Notes: generated by a model from the sequence alone, not told the origin. 64,000 nucleotides of DNA from Paenibacillus sp. FSL H8-0332 (GCF_037963835.1 NZ_CP150145.1:6944001-7008000); one strand, 5' to 3'; positions 27,326 to 36,109 are shown, numbered from the stretch's first letter. Translations and numbers: made by a program.

Positions 27326-28192
27326 CTATTCCATATTTCGACGGTACCGGCGTTCCATGGCGAACAGCCCAAGAACAAGGATCAGAATGCCGCCGACCAT
27401 CAGGGTAGATGCCGCTGTCATCTTCGGGAGGTCGAGGGACAGGAACATATTGTTCATAAAATGCTGCAGCATATAGATACTGTCATGCGGATACGGCCCG
27501 GCCAGCAGAAACGTCTCCCGGAATACCTTGAAGGAGTTAATGATCGACATCATGACGACAAAAAACATCGTAGAGGTTAAGTAGACCAGCGTAATGCTCC
27601 GGAACTGCCTGAGACGGCCGGCCCCTTCAATCTGGGCGGTTTCATAGTAATCCTTCGGGATCTGCTGCAGTCCGGCCAGGAACAGGATCACGTTGTACCC
27701 GATGTTTTTCCACACATACATCATCATAATTACATTCCGCGCTGCCTCCGTCTTCATCCAGTCCACCCGGGCCAGACCGAAGCCGCTCAACCACGCATTC
27801 AGCGCCCCGTTCCAGTCGAACAGGATCTGCCAGACCAGGATAATGGACGCGACAGGCACGACCAGCGGGAGAACGTAAGCAGTCCTTAGCCATTTCTGAA
27901 AATACAGCTTCTTATGAAGCAGCAGCGCTAACCCCAGCGACAGCACGATCAGCAGCGGAACACTCACCAGGCTGAAGTAGAAGGTATTGAAGGCCGCCTT
28001 CCGGAAGGAGTCGCCCGCAATCAGCTCCCGGTAATTATGCAGGCCCACATACTGCCCGTCCACCGCACGGTCCATGAAGGAATAGAATACGCCCATGCCA
28101 AACGGAATCAGATAAAACAAGGCAAACCCGATGCTACTAGGTGCCAGAAATAACCAAGCCACCGATGAATCCTTACGGGCCCAATTCTTCAA
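27326..28192 (-). CDS. Carbohydrate ABC transporter permease, MalF-like
   Basis: 288 residues, TTG start with GGGAGGGAG upstream. It has six transmembrane helices, the MalF-type N-terminus (WLFLAPSSIGFALFYLIPFG) and the EAA loop (ETAQIEGAGRLRQFRSITL). It is the first gene of the seven-gene operon. Confidence 0.9.
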   Translation of the reverse strand: MKNWARKDSSVAWLFLAPSSIGFALFYLIPFGMGVFYSFMDRAVDGQYVGLHNYRELIAGDSFRKAAFNTFYFSLVSVPLLIVLSLGLALLLHKKLYFQKWLRTAYVLPLVVPVASIILVWQILFDWNGALNAWLSGFGLARVDWMKTEAARNVIMMMYVWKNIGYNVILFLAGLQQIPKDYYETAQIEGAGRLRQFRSITLVYLTSTMFFVVMMSIINSFKVFRETFLLAGPYPHDSIYMLQHFMNNMFLSLDLPKMTAASTLMVGGILILVLGLFAMERRYRRNME

Positions 28193-28226
28193 GTTGCTCC
28201 CTCCCTGTACTCAAGAATAGGCGCAA

Positions 28227-28268
28227 CTATTTAAGAAGAAGTCGGGTAAAGATTAAAACTTTCTTAAA
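28227..28268. promoter_or_regulatory. Inverted repeat upstream of the ABC/HlyD/two-component operon
   Basis: ATTTAAGAA (28227-28235) and TTCTTAAAT (28260-28268) form a perfect 9-base dyad with a 24-base spacer, 35-76 bases upstream of the first gene. It is a candidate site for the operon's own VanR-like regulator. Confidence 0.4.
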
Positions 28269-28343
28269 TTCCCTTCACCACACAGCAAAAAGCCGCGGAC
28301 GGATGTATTCTCCATTCGCAGCTCTTGCAAGGCACCGCATACT

Positions 28344-29294
28344 TTACTTCAAATCCGCAACCTCCATCACTTTATCCCTGAACCGGTACGTCACACTAAC
28401 TTCTTCAATAATTGCTGTGTCGTCGTAGGCCAGAAAACTCTCGAACGCTAACGTATCGTTATCCTGCCACACAAGATGGTTCGCATAACTGTAATTCTCA
28501 TGATCACTGCGCGTCCAAGTTTCCAGCTTACGCTGCGCGCCATGTCTGATTCTCGCCGACTCTACCAGCTCCGGGCTGATCGTCCCCTTCTCCACATTCA
28601 GGATTTGCACAAATTCACTCTTGTTAGAGCTGGTGACCACCGCAAGGAGCTTGCGGTCCGGGGACGGGAGGATCTCCTTAATGTACATCGAAGGGGCCGC
28701 GAAGCTGAAATACGGTTCCAGCACATCACCCTTGATCCGCCACAGCACATTCTGGGTGCCGTAATCCGAATAGTTGTTGAATAAGGCGAATACGATGCTC
28801 CCGTCGGCCATTTTGTGGAGATACGGACTCTGGTAGCTTTTCGACAGGATATCTGTGGCAAAAGCAGCCGACTCCGCGATCTTCGCGGAAGCACTGGTCA
28901 AGAAGGGCTGCAGCTTCTGCAGCGCCAGCTCCCGCGCCTTGGGATCATTGAAGCTCTCCACCAGCCGGTTCACTGCAATATATACCTTGTCATCGTTCCC
29001 GCTGGCTAACGCCTTGAGGAATTTGTCGGCTTCATACTGCGCACGGGGGGCCAGCTCCATATCCTCCGCTGTCAGATAACGGATGTAGGGCTCCTCTGTT
29101 TTATTTCTGGTGTATTCTGTGGCAAGCAGCACGGTAGAAGTTGAGCTGTACACGACCAGACAGGCGACCAGTGCGATCCAACTTTTGGAGAACCTGTGTC
29201 TCCTGCCCCTGCCCCTTACTCCGCTGTGTTCAGCCGCCGCAATCAGCTCCTCGTCAATCAGTCCGATCTCTTTATACAAGTCCTCCCGCTTCAT
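28344..29294 (-). CDS. Probable membrane-bound anti-sigma factor
   Basis: 316 residues. A cytoplasmic N-terminus (KREDLYKEIGLIDEELIAAA) is followed by a basic patch and one transmembrane helix (about 39-59), then an extracellular domain of about 255 residues with no recognised family. The gene starts in a four-base ATGA overlap with the ECF sigma factor, the usual layout of a sigma/anti-sigma pair. The anti-sigma role is inferred from this arrangement. Confidence 0.75.
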   Translation of the reverse strand: MKREDLYKEIGLIDEELIAAAEHSGVRGRGRRHRFSKSWIALVACLVVYSSTSTVLLATEYTRNKTEEPYIRYLTAEDMELAPRAQYEADKFLKALASGNDDKVYIAVNRLVESFNDPKARELALQKLQPFLTSASAKIAESAAFATDILSKSYQSPYLHKMADGSIVFALFNNYSDYGTQNVLWRIKGDVLEPYFSFAAPSMYIKEILPSPDRKLLAVVTSSNKSEFVQILNVEKGTISPELVESARIRHGAQRKLETWTRSDHENYSYANHLVWQDNDTLAFESFLAYDDTAIIEEVSVTYRFRDKVMEVADLK

Positions 29295-29848
29295 AGGTGA
29301 ACGCCCCCCTGGTCTAAATGAACTCTAAGCTTGTTCCGGGTCCTGAATAGGCTCGACTTCACCTTACTGCTGCTCATATCGAACCTGCTGGCGAGGGATT
29401 CTATCGAATCCGCATACCAATACCGCCTGATGAATAAATTTCGTGCTCCCTCCTCCAGCCCATACAGGAATTCATTGATTAACCGGGCCGTTTCGCCTGC
29501 GGCATGCTCCGTTTCAACCGTCTCCGCCGCAGGCAGGCAGTCTTCCAGCTCCTCCAGAATCACCTCGAACTGGCGGCTCCGCTTCTTGGCCGTATTATAA
29601 CCATGCTTGTCGAGCGCAATATTGCGGGTGATTCGCCCCAAGAATACCGGCAGCCTCCTGGGCAGGTTAGGCGGAATAGCGTTCCACGCAGCCAGGTATG
29701 TATCGTTCTCGCACTCTTCGGTATCGGAAGGGTTCGCGACAATGTTCCTGGCGATCGCCCGGCAGTAAGCACCATATTTGTTCCGGGTCTCCGTGATGGC
29801 CTGCTGTGAGCGATGTAAGTATAGCTGAATGATTCCCTGATCTTCCAT
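29291..29848 (-). CDS. ECF-type RNA polymerase sigma factor
   Basis: 185 residues with region 2 (about 20-90; DTEECENDTYLAAWNAIPPN) and region 4 (about 130-180; FIRRYWYADSIESLASRFDM then SSSKVKSSLFRTRNKLR). AAGGAG lies about ten bases before the ATG. It is controlled in all likelihood by the overlapping downstream anti-sigma gene. No autoregulatory promoter was identified. Confidence 0.88.
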   Translation of the reverse strand: MEDQGIIQLYLHRSQQAITETRNKYGAYCRAIARNIVANPSDTEECENDTYLAAWNAIPPNLPRRLPVFLGRITRNIALDKHGYNTAKKRSRQFEVILEELEDCLPAAETVETEHAAGETARLINEFLYGLEEGARNLFIRRYWYADSIESLASRFDMSSSKVKSSLFRTRNKLRVHLDQGGVHL

Positions 29849-29933
29849 CTGCTAGTTTCTCCTTTGGTATCCTCTTATCTATATAGTAGAGAATTCCGGG
29901 TAACGGTTGCACTTATACGCTAATTATTTTTAG

Positions 29934-29980
29934 CACAAAAAAATCCTGGCACATAAGCATCACTGCTTACACACCAGGAT
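29934..29980 (-). terminator. Terminator of the GH28-related gene
   Basis: On the minus strand ATCCTGGTGTGTAAGCA pairs with TGCTTATGTGCCAGGAT and is followed by a run of T. It lies just after the stop at 29999. Confidence 0.85.
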
Positions 29981-29998
29981 GGGGATATAAATCTCTTG

Positions 29999-32900
29999 TT
30001 AACCGAGGACCGGCGGGTTCAGCTCAGTGGTGCTGTCACCCTCCGCATCTGCCGGTTTCGGGATGACCTTAATGTCCACAATCAGGGAATCCGTCAGCTC
30101 CGTATCGGCCCAGGCTGTGCCGTCCCATACCTGCTTGCGGTAGATGACGGTTATCTTGTAATCACCTGCTGAGGAGGGAGCATATGCAGCCTGATACACC
30201 TCATCCATTACGGTGAATACGCCCGCCACACCTTCCTCCGTGGAGCTCCATGCTTCCGGATAATAACGCTCATCTCCGGGGGCGACAGGTGCTACGCTCT
30301 GGTTATGGCCTTCAGCCGTCAGGCTGAATGTTTCCCCTGCAAAGGGACTGCCCGGGCTAACACTGAGCCGGTTGCCTTCAGGCGTAACCGCTTCATACAC
30401 ATCTTGGGTTACCGTCTTAAGCGCATTGGCCGTCACCTTGTGTATCCCTGTAACGCGGGCATTATCGAACACAGCATTCTGGGAGGTCGTTCTGAAGCCG
30501 ATCCGCCCTGCGGTTAATTCCGTTTGCGGGTTCGTCCATTCGAGCTTCAACTGGCCGTCCACAAATCCTAGAATCCGATTGCCTTTGATGACCGCCTTCA
30601 GGGTATACCACTGGCCCGCAGCCGCATCGGCAAAAAGTATACTAGACACGGGGGTCAGCGTTCCGTTAACCGCCTTGAACAGCTCCAGCTTCTTGTCGTT
30701 GACGTTGATCCGGTACATGTAATAGTTATTGGCGTCCTGCACCCGGAAGAGAATACCGGCATTGGCATTCGCGATGGGAACCTTCACTTTGGCTTCAAAA
30801 GCAATATCCTGCCACACGCTCCCAGCTGTAATAAGTCCCGTCGTATTCCCCGTCGTCTGGATCAAGGCTTTCGTACTGCCGTCAGTGGTTACGCTCCAGG
30901 TCCCGCTGGCAGCCGTCCAGCCCGCCAGATTGCCATCCTCAAAGTTATCCGTGAACCGGACCGAATTAGGATTGGCATCAATCGGGGTCTCCTCCACATC
31001 GGTAACCTGAATCGTGAAGCTTTTTTCCAGAGACAGGCCATTGGCGTCAATGCTCTTCACCCGGATGCTATAGCTGCTCTTCGCTTCATAATCCGGCGTG
31101 GTGCGGAGGATCAGCCTGTCTCCCTGCGGGGCAATGGAGAAGCTGCTGTTATCGGCGTCTCCCTGCCCGGGAACCAGCGCGTAAGTAAAGGTCTGGCCCG
31201 CATCCGGATGGGCTGTCGTGAAGGTGCCCACTACACCGCCTGGAGTAGTCAGCTCCGGCACCTGGGTTGAGCTGAGAGTGATATCAGTGGGCGGATTGTG
31301 AATGGCAGTCACCTTGGCATCGTCATACCAGACCCCGGCTGAAGTGGTGCGGAAGCCGATTCCGCCCGAGGTTAATTCATTGACCGGATTGGTCCATGTG
31401 GTCTTCAGCACACCATCCACATACCCTTTGATGGTATTGCCCTGAACCGTCGCCTTAAGCGTATACCATTGGTTCTTGACAGGCACAAACGAAGTATTCG
31501 AGACCTGCGTCAACGTTCCAGCCACAACCTTATAGAGCTGCAGCTGGCTTGTGCTGGCATCGATCCGGTACATATAGAAGTTGTTCTGATCCTGCACCCG
31601 GAAGACAATGCCTGCGTTCTCGCTTCCATTAATGAGAGGTAGTCTGGCTCTGGCTTCATACGTGTAATCCGTCCAGGATGCACCGGCCTTGGCGGTGATC
31701 AGCGCCGTCGTGGTCTGGCTGGTGGACAGCACCCGGTTCCCTGTTCGATCGGTTACCGCCCAACTGGTTGCACCTGAAGCCATAGTCCAATCCGTGGTCA
31801 GCCCGGAGGTGAAGTAATCGCTGAACCAGGCCTGATCCGTATTTGCGAAGACCACCCCGCTTACATTCTCATTCTTGATGCTCACCTTCAGGTCACTGAG
31901 ATTCTTCGCCAGCTTTCCTTTGACCACCACATCTGCAAAAGTTACCCCGTTCACCATCCCGCCTCTGGTAGGGTTGCCCTGAATAGGGGAATCTCCTCCC
32001 GTATCGCGGACATTGATGTTCCGGAGAATGACATTGCTTACATCGCCGGATGTACTGGTGGAGACCCGCAGCCAGTAATTCCCGAACTGGTTGATGCCCA
32101 CCCGTTCAATATCAATATTCTCGAAGGTCACATCCTGGGCCCAGCCTTCGACCGGGAGCGGATTCTCTGTGTAAGCATGATCCACCAGCAGCGCCCGCGC
32201 GCTCTGATAGACATACGAATTGCGGATGGTTACGCCAATCTGGGGCGTGCATATGCCCATGCCCAGCTTGAAGGCGGCGCAGCGCGTCCAGGCGAAGCAG
32301 TCCTCGAAGACCACATTCTCCAGATGCTCGATGGCTCCCGGCCAGTCCTTGGACATTCCTTTCTGCGGCCAGGTCTTGGTGGAGAAGGTATCGTCATCCG
32401 AGATGGCAAGCGCATGCTTCACCAGCACGTTCTGGCTCTCATTAATGTCGATGGCATCATCCTCAAGCGTAAATAAATCCTGGTATCCCTTATAATTGGT
32501 GATGGTCACGTTATCGGAGCGGACCACCAGGAACGCCCAGAAGCCGCCATCCCGCAGGGTTAACCCGTCAAACTTGAAGTTGCTGGTCGCCATCGGCACC
32601 ACCAGGTTATTGATGAACCCTTCTCCCTGCTTATGGGTTGCAGGCGGATTGGTCATCTTGCGTTTGCGCATTTCTATCCCTTTACCATCGATGGTTCCGC
32701 GTCCCCGCATGGTGATATTCACGGAATTGGTCGCGGTGCGGATAAAGTAGGTTCCATCCGAGATCGAATCCTTGCGGAAGTCATTCCGGTAGTCCTCGCC
32801 CCGGCCTGTGCCGACAATGACTGCACCCCCGGCCAGGTAGAACGTAACATTGCTTTTCAGGGTCAGGTTGCTGCTCTTATACACGCCTGCCGGAATATAC

Positions 32901-33532
32901 ACAATGCCGCCCCCGGCCTGATTGGCTGCATCAATCGCCTGCTGGATGGCACCCGAGGTGATCGTTGCCCCCGTCTTGTCAGCGTTGAATGGCGCAGCGG
33001 TCACATTGTAGATCCCCGGGCCGGAGGACGCAGGGATGTCTGTCTCCAGCGGATCGGCGGCGATCACGAGTCTTTTGCGGCGCTTGTCCGGGTCCTTCTC
33101 ATTCGGGTCTTCGTTCGCAGGTGCATTAATATCCACGATCACATAGGTTGAGGCCGACAGGGTGAAGGTCAGCTTGTTGCCGTTGACCGTTCCTGTGATG
33201 TTCTTGGCCAGCGGACTGATCGAATACGAGGTAATCGGCTTGTCTGCCGTCACCTCAAGGCTAACCGTTCCGTCAAAGGAGAACTGGGCGTAGTCATAAT
33301 CAGGCAAATACTTGATGACGGGGACCGCCTCATTGTTCACCTTCAACGAATAGACAGCAGACGGAGTATAGATAGACGGCATCGGGTAATTCTGGATGGT
33401 TGCCGGGGCAGCGGCGGCCACCTGCGGCACCGGTTCCGGTTCCGGTTCAGCCGCACCGGCGGTCTGCGGGATGAACCCTGTGAATGCGACAGCAAGCACC
33501 AGCAGCAATCTCATTACTTTGTGAGTAAGCAT
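29999..33532 (-). CDS. Secreted GH28-related beta-helix protein with two C-terminal sandwich modules and a cadherin-like domain
   Basis: 1177 residues from the ATG at 33532, which has GGAGGAGG upstream; a start at 33568 has none. The signal peptide ends near QTAGA. A beta-sandwich region (about 50-150) precedes a right-handed beta-helix (about 190-570) of the polygalacturonase-related type, with IQQAIDAANQAGGGIVYIPA and acidic segments LEDDAIDIN and ISDDDTFSTK that may hold catalytic Asp. The canonical GHG and RIK motifs of GH28 were not seen, so pectinase activity is not certain. Two homologous modules (about 575-745 and 855-1010, with GIVFRVQDQNNFYMYRI and GILFRVQDANNYYMYRI) resemble DUF1080/concanavalin folds and flank a cadherin-like domain. 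Confidence 0.82.
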   Translation of the reverse strand: MLTHKVMRLLLVLAVAFTGFIPQTAGAAEPEPEPVPQVAAAAPATIQNYPMPSIYTPSAVYSLKVNNEAVPVIKYLPDYDYAQFSFDGTVSLEVTADKPITSYSISPLAKNITGTVNGNKLTFTLSASTYVIVDINAPANEDPNEKDPDKRRKRLVIAADPLETDIPASSGPGIYNVTAAPFNADKTGATITSGAIQQAIDAANQAGGGIVYIPAGVYKSSNLTLKSNVTFYLAGGAVIVGTGRGEDYRNDFRKDSISDGTYFIRTATNSVNITMRGRGTIDGKGIEMRKRKMTNPPATHKQGEGFINNLVVPMATSNFKFDGLTLRDGGFWAFLVVRSDNVTITNYKGYQDLFTLEDDAIDINESQNVLVKHALAISDDDTFSTKTWPQKGMSKDWPGAIEHLENVVFEDCFAWTRCAAFKLGMGICTPQIGVTIRNSYVYQSARALLVDHAYTENPLPVEGWAQDVTFENIDIERVGINQFGNYWLRVSTSTSGDVSNVILRNINVRDTGGDSPIQGNPTRGGMVNGVTFADVVVKGKLAKNLSDLKVSIKNENVSGVVFANTDQAWFSDYFTSGLTTDWTMASGATSWAVTDRTGNRVLSTSQTTTALITAKAGASWTDYTYEARARLPLINGSENAGIVFRVQDQNNFYMYRIDASTSQLQLYKVVAGTLTQVSNTSFVPVKNQWYTLKATVQGNTIKGYVDGVLKTTWTNPVNELTSGGIGFRTTSAGVWYDDAKVTAIHNPPTDITLSSTQVPELTTPGGVVGTFTTAHPDAGQTFTYALVPGQGDADNSSFSIAPQGDRLILRTTPDYEAKSSYSIRVKSIDANGLSLEKSFTIQVTDVEETPIDANPNSVRFTDNFEDGNLAGWTAASGTWSVTTDGSTKALIQTTGNTTGLITAGSVWQDIAFEAKVKVPIANANAGILFRVQDANNYYMYRINVNDKKLELFKAVNGTLTPVSSILFADAAAGQWYTLKAVIKGNRILGFVDGQLKLEWTNPQTELTAGRIGFRTTSQNAVFDNARVTGIHKVTANALKTVTQDVYEAVTPEGNRLSVSPGSPFAGETFSLTAEGHNQSVAPVAPGDERYYPEAWSSTEEGVAGVFTVMDEVYQAAYAPSSAGDYKITVIYRKQVWDGTAWADTELTDSLIVDIKVIPKPADAEGDSTTELNPPVLG

Positions 33533-33563
33533 AAATACCTCCTCCAGATCAATTTTGGCTCCA

Positions 33564-33577
33564 GGCAACCGCTTTCA
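33564..33577 (-). promoter_or_regulatory. cre-like site upstream of the GH28-related gene
   Basis: On the minus strand TGAAAGCGGTTGCC matches 12 of 14 positions of the catabolite response element consensus TGWAARCGYTWNCW. It lies 32 bases before the start codon, a position where CcpA would block transcription. Confidence 0.5.
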
Positions 33578-33633
33578 ATTTCCAGCAGGATACATAGAGT
33601 CATTCCCTACTATAATCCCGGGCCAAAAAGAAA

Positions 33634-33671
33634 GGAGGGTGGCAAACCCACTCTCCAGGGACACAATTATA
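33634..33671 (-). promoter_or_regulatory. TATAAT box followed at once by a hairpin and T-tract (GH28-related gene leader)
   Basis: On the minus strand TATAAT lies at 33666-33671. GGAGAGTGG and CCACCCTCC (33634-33656) form a 9-pair stem right after the expected transcript start, followed by TTTCTTTTT. It could be a 5' stabilising hairpin or an early terminator. The -35 is weak. Confidence 0.4.
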
Positions 33672-33767
33672 CTGTTCTAAACCGCTCTCCGGTCTAGATT
33701 AAAGCGCCGAAATGGCCCTCACATCCGTGACCGCGCTGCTTCCGGTATGACCCGCTGCTTTCCATAT

Positions 33768-33807
33768 GCAATTGGAAACGGCTTTACCGTCCCATTCTTA
33801 TATTTTG
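33768..33807 (+). repeat. Degenerate copy of an intergenic repeat also present at 57294-57395
   Basis: GCAATTGGAAACGGCTTTAC then CGTCCC and ATTCTTATATTT match two separated blocks of the 57294-57395 element, as if the middle had been deleted. Confidence 0.5.
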
Positions 33808-33859
33808 AAAAATCTACGAAAACAATTTACATAATATTCTATATATGGTATCCTCGATG

Positions 33860-33873
33860 TGGATGCGCTTACA
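33860..33873 (+). promoter_or_regulatory. cre-like site upstream of the esterase gene
   Basis: TGGATGCGCTTACA matches 12 of 14 positions of the catabolite response element consensus. It lies downstream of a plausible promoter (TTGAAA near 33805, TACATA near 33828) and 89 bases before the esterase start. Confidence 0.5.
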
Positions 33874-33961
33874 TATTATGTCGGGAGAGGAGGAGGCGAC
33901 TCCGTTTCTGTAGAGGGAAGGCGAATAGGGTTCACCAATCGAATGAAGGAGGACATATGAA

Positions 33962-34867
33962 ATGAAGAAAATAATGACCCGAATTGCAAGTCTGGCTCTG
34001 GCGACAGTCCTGCTGTTGCCTGCAATGTCTTATGCATCACCTGTGACAGAGGAGCAGGATCTGAGCCTGTCTGCGGATGCCGCTGCGGCTGTAACCAGCA
34101 CCATCACTCCCGCTCCGCAAGGCTATGACGGATACCGCAATAATATTCCGCACGGCAACGTACAGCAGATTTCTTATTATTCGACTACCGTAGGCAAATC
34201 GAGAAACGCGATGGTGTACACCCCTCCGGGCTATACCCCTTCCAAGACCTACAACGTTCTCTACCTGCTTCACGGCATCGGCGGGGATCAGAACGAATGG
34301 CTGAACGGGATGAATCCGCGGAACATTCTGGACAACCTGTACTCCCAGAACAAGCTCGCGCCGATGATTGTCGTGTTCCCGAACGGCCGCGCTATGGCGG
34401 ATGACCGCCCGATCGGCGATATTTATGCACCGGACAAGGTAGCCGCCTTCGAGCGGTTTGAATTCGATCTGATTAATGACCTCATTCCTTACGTTGACTC
34501 TCACTTCCCGGTATACAAAAACAAGCAAAACCGTGCCCTGGCCGGCTTATCCATGGGCGGCGGACAGACCCTGAACTTCGGCCTGAAGCATCTGGACAAG
34601 TTCTCCTGGATCGGCGCGTTCTCCTCTGCTCCGAATACGAAGTCGGCTTCACAGCTGATCACCAATCCGGCGCAGACGGCCAGCCAGCTGAAGCTGCTCT
34701 GGATCTCCTGCGGCGCTTCGGACGGCCTGCTCTATGTCAGCCAGAATTTCCATAACAGCCTGACCAGCATGAACGTTCCGCATCTGTGGTATCTGGATGT
34801 AGGCGGACATGAAGGCAAGGTCTGGAGCAGCGGACTGTATCAGTTCTCGCAGCGGATCTTCAAGTAA
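33962..34867 (+). CDS. Secreted esterase (CE1/feruloyl-esterase-like alpha/beta hydrolase)
   Basis: 301 residues. Signal peptide ends near MSYASP (about residue 25). The catalytic domain has the esterase D/CE1 pattern: VLYLLHGIGGDQNEW, nucleophile Ser in GLSMGGGQ (about residue 197), Asp in CGASDGLL and His in VGGHEGKVW. Such enzymes remove feruloyl or acetyl groups from plant polysaccharides. AGGAGG lies eight bases before the ATG. It is divergent from the GH28-related secreted protein and both have cre-like sites, which fits joint use on plant cell walls under catabolite control. Confidence 0.87.
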   Translation: MKKIMTRIASLALATVLLLPAMSYASPVTEEQDLSLSADAAAAVTSTITPAPQGYDGYRNNIPHGNVQQISYYSTTVGKSRNAMVYTPPGYTPSKTYNVLYLLHGIGGDQNEWLNGMNPRNILDNLYSQNKLAPMIVVFPNGRAMADDRPIGDIYAPDKVAAFERFEFDLINDLIPYVDSHFPVYKNKQNRALAGLSMGGGQTLNFGLKHLDKFSWIGAFSSAPNTKSASQLITNPAQTASQLKLLWISCGASDGLLYVSQNFHNSLTSMNVPHLWYLDVGGHEGKVWSSGLYQFSQRIFK

Positions 34868-34880
34868 TCCTGGTCATAGC

Positions 34881-34918
34881 CTGCCTTCCCCTGATCCGCT
34901 AAGGTAGGGGGAGGGCAG
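34881..34918 (+). terminator. Hairpin after the esterase gene
   Basis: CTGCCTTCCCC pairs with GGGGGAGGGCAG across a 15-base loop. No T-tract follows. Confidence 0.45.
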
Positions 34919-34961
34919 CATTTCAAGATGAGCCCGGCCATACTACAAGGAGGGCAATAAG

Positions 34962-35723
34962 ATGGATGCAATAATCGATTACTATGATTCCTATGATGAG
35001 GAGGGAAGGCTGTTCAGGGATAACGGGCATCAGATCGAATGGATCACAACGATGTCTTACTTCAAAAGGCTGTTTAAGCCGGAAGCCTACATTCTTGACG
35101 GCTGCGCAGGAACGGGGAATTACTCCTTTCAGCTTGCAGAATTGGGGCATAAGGTAGTTGCCGGAGATATTGTTCCTCATAATGTAGATATCATCAGAGA
35201 GAAGCAGCGCATACGCCCGGTATTAGCTGATATGTATACAGGAAGCATCACGGATTTATCACGTTTTGACAGCGGAATTTTTGATGTTGTTTTGAACATG
35301 GGAGCCTTTTATCATATCGGCAATGAAGACCGGCAGCTTGCCATGACCGAATGCCTGCGCGTACTGAAGCCGGGCGGATTACTCGCGGTCTCCTATATTA
35401 ACAATGCCGCCGTTTCGGTATTAAGCATAAGTGATAGACTCAGGAACATGGAAGATGTACTTACCTGGCATACCAACCAGACGAAGGATGGTCTATTCCT
35501 ACATATGTCCCCCCTGGAAATGGAACACATGGCCGCAGCCTATCATACAGAGATCGTTGCCCATCTTGGAACAGACGGAATCGGCTATCTTCTAGCTAAC
35601 CATATTAATGGGGCGCAGCAAGAAGATTTCGAACACTGGCTTCAGTTTCATCTGCGGACCTGTGAGGATAAGAGTCTGCTCGGGTATAGTTTGCATGCAC
35701 TGGCGATTATGCGCAAAAGATAA
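34962..35723 (+). CDS. Class I SAM-dependent methyltransferase
   Basis: 253 residues. SAM-binding motif I ILDGCAGTGNYSFQLAELGH, acidic loop VVAGDIV and post-motif CLRVLKPGGLLAVSYINN are clear. The substrate is not evident. AAGGAGG precedes the ATG. It is followed by a repeat-bearing intergenic region. Confidence 0.88.
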   Translation: MDAIIDYYDSYDEEGRLFRDNGHQIEWITTMSYFKRLFKPEAYILDGCAGTGNYSFQLAELGHKVVAGDIVPHNVDIIREKQRIRPVLADMYTGSITDLSRFDSGIFDVVLNMGAFYHIGNEDRQLAMTECLRVLKPGGLLAVSYINNAAVSVLSISDRLRNMEDVLTWHTNQTKDGLFLHMSPLEMEHMAAAYHTEIVAHLGTDGIGYLLANHINGAQQEDFEHWLQFHLRTCEDKSLLGYSLHALAIMRKR

Positions 35724-35796
35724 AAAACGGACCCGCCCAGCTGACGATTTACGCTACCATTCACGACCGCACATGGGCACATCCGGCCAACTTCCC

Positions 35797-35884
35797 TCGC
35801 GCCGGCAGATTGTATTCGGTTTTTCGATTACATCTGGCCCACGCGTCCACGCAATGCCGAATGTGATCGGTTTTTCGATAACAT
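35797..35884. repeat. Tandem pair of a short repeat (core CGGTTTTTCGAT)
   Basis: GATTGTATTCGGTTTTTCGA (35808-35827, then TTACAT) and GAATGTGATCGGTTTTTCGA (35859-35878, then TAACAT) are spaced by 51 bases. A diverged copy lies at 5683-5712. On the minus strand both copies read VIEKP in an open frame, so small ORFs called here are likely spurious. Confidence 0.6.
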
Positions 35885-35946
35885 TTTGGTCGATGCACTC
35901 GCCAGAGAGCAAAAGAAAGCTGCACGCTCTTCGCATGCAGCCCTTC

Positions 35947-36078
35947 TCAAGCCCTCTTATGGTGTGCCAACACGTAACCACGCTGCTGGAGTTTTCCTGA
36001 TGAAATGCTTCTCTTCTTCAGCAATACTGCGGCAACACCTGTACAACGTATGGGAACTTCAACGTTCGTCTTATTCAT
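35947..36078 (-). pseudogene. N-terminal fossil of a NUDIX hydrolase
   Basis: ATG at 36078 has AGAGGA upstream. The frame reads MNKTNVEVPIRCTGVAAVLL and then loses similarity, ending after 43 residues. The start resembles NUDIX enzymes (IRCTGVAVVLLK pattern), but the NUDIX box is missing. Beyond it lie the CGGTTTTTCGAT repeats. Confidence 0.4.
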
Positions 36079-36109
36079 GCCTGATCCTCTCCGCTGCTAT
36101 TTGCCCGCT

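Noticed and set aside
35754..35981. 75-codon minus-strand frame containing VIEKP twice
   Set aside because: The coding similarity arises from the intergenic CGGTTTTTCGAT repeat. No ribosome binding site or family supports a gene.
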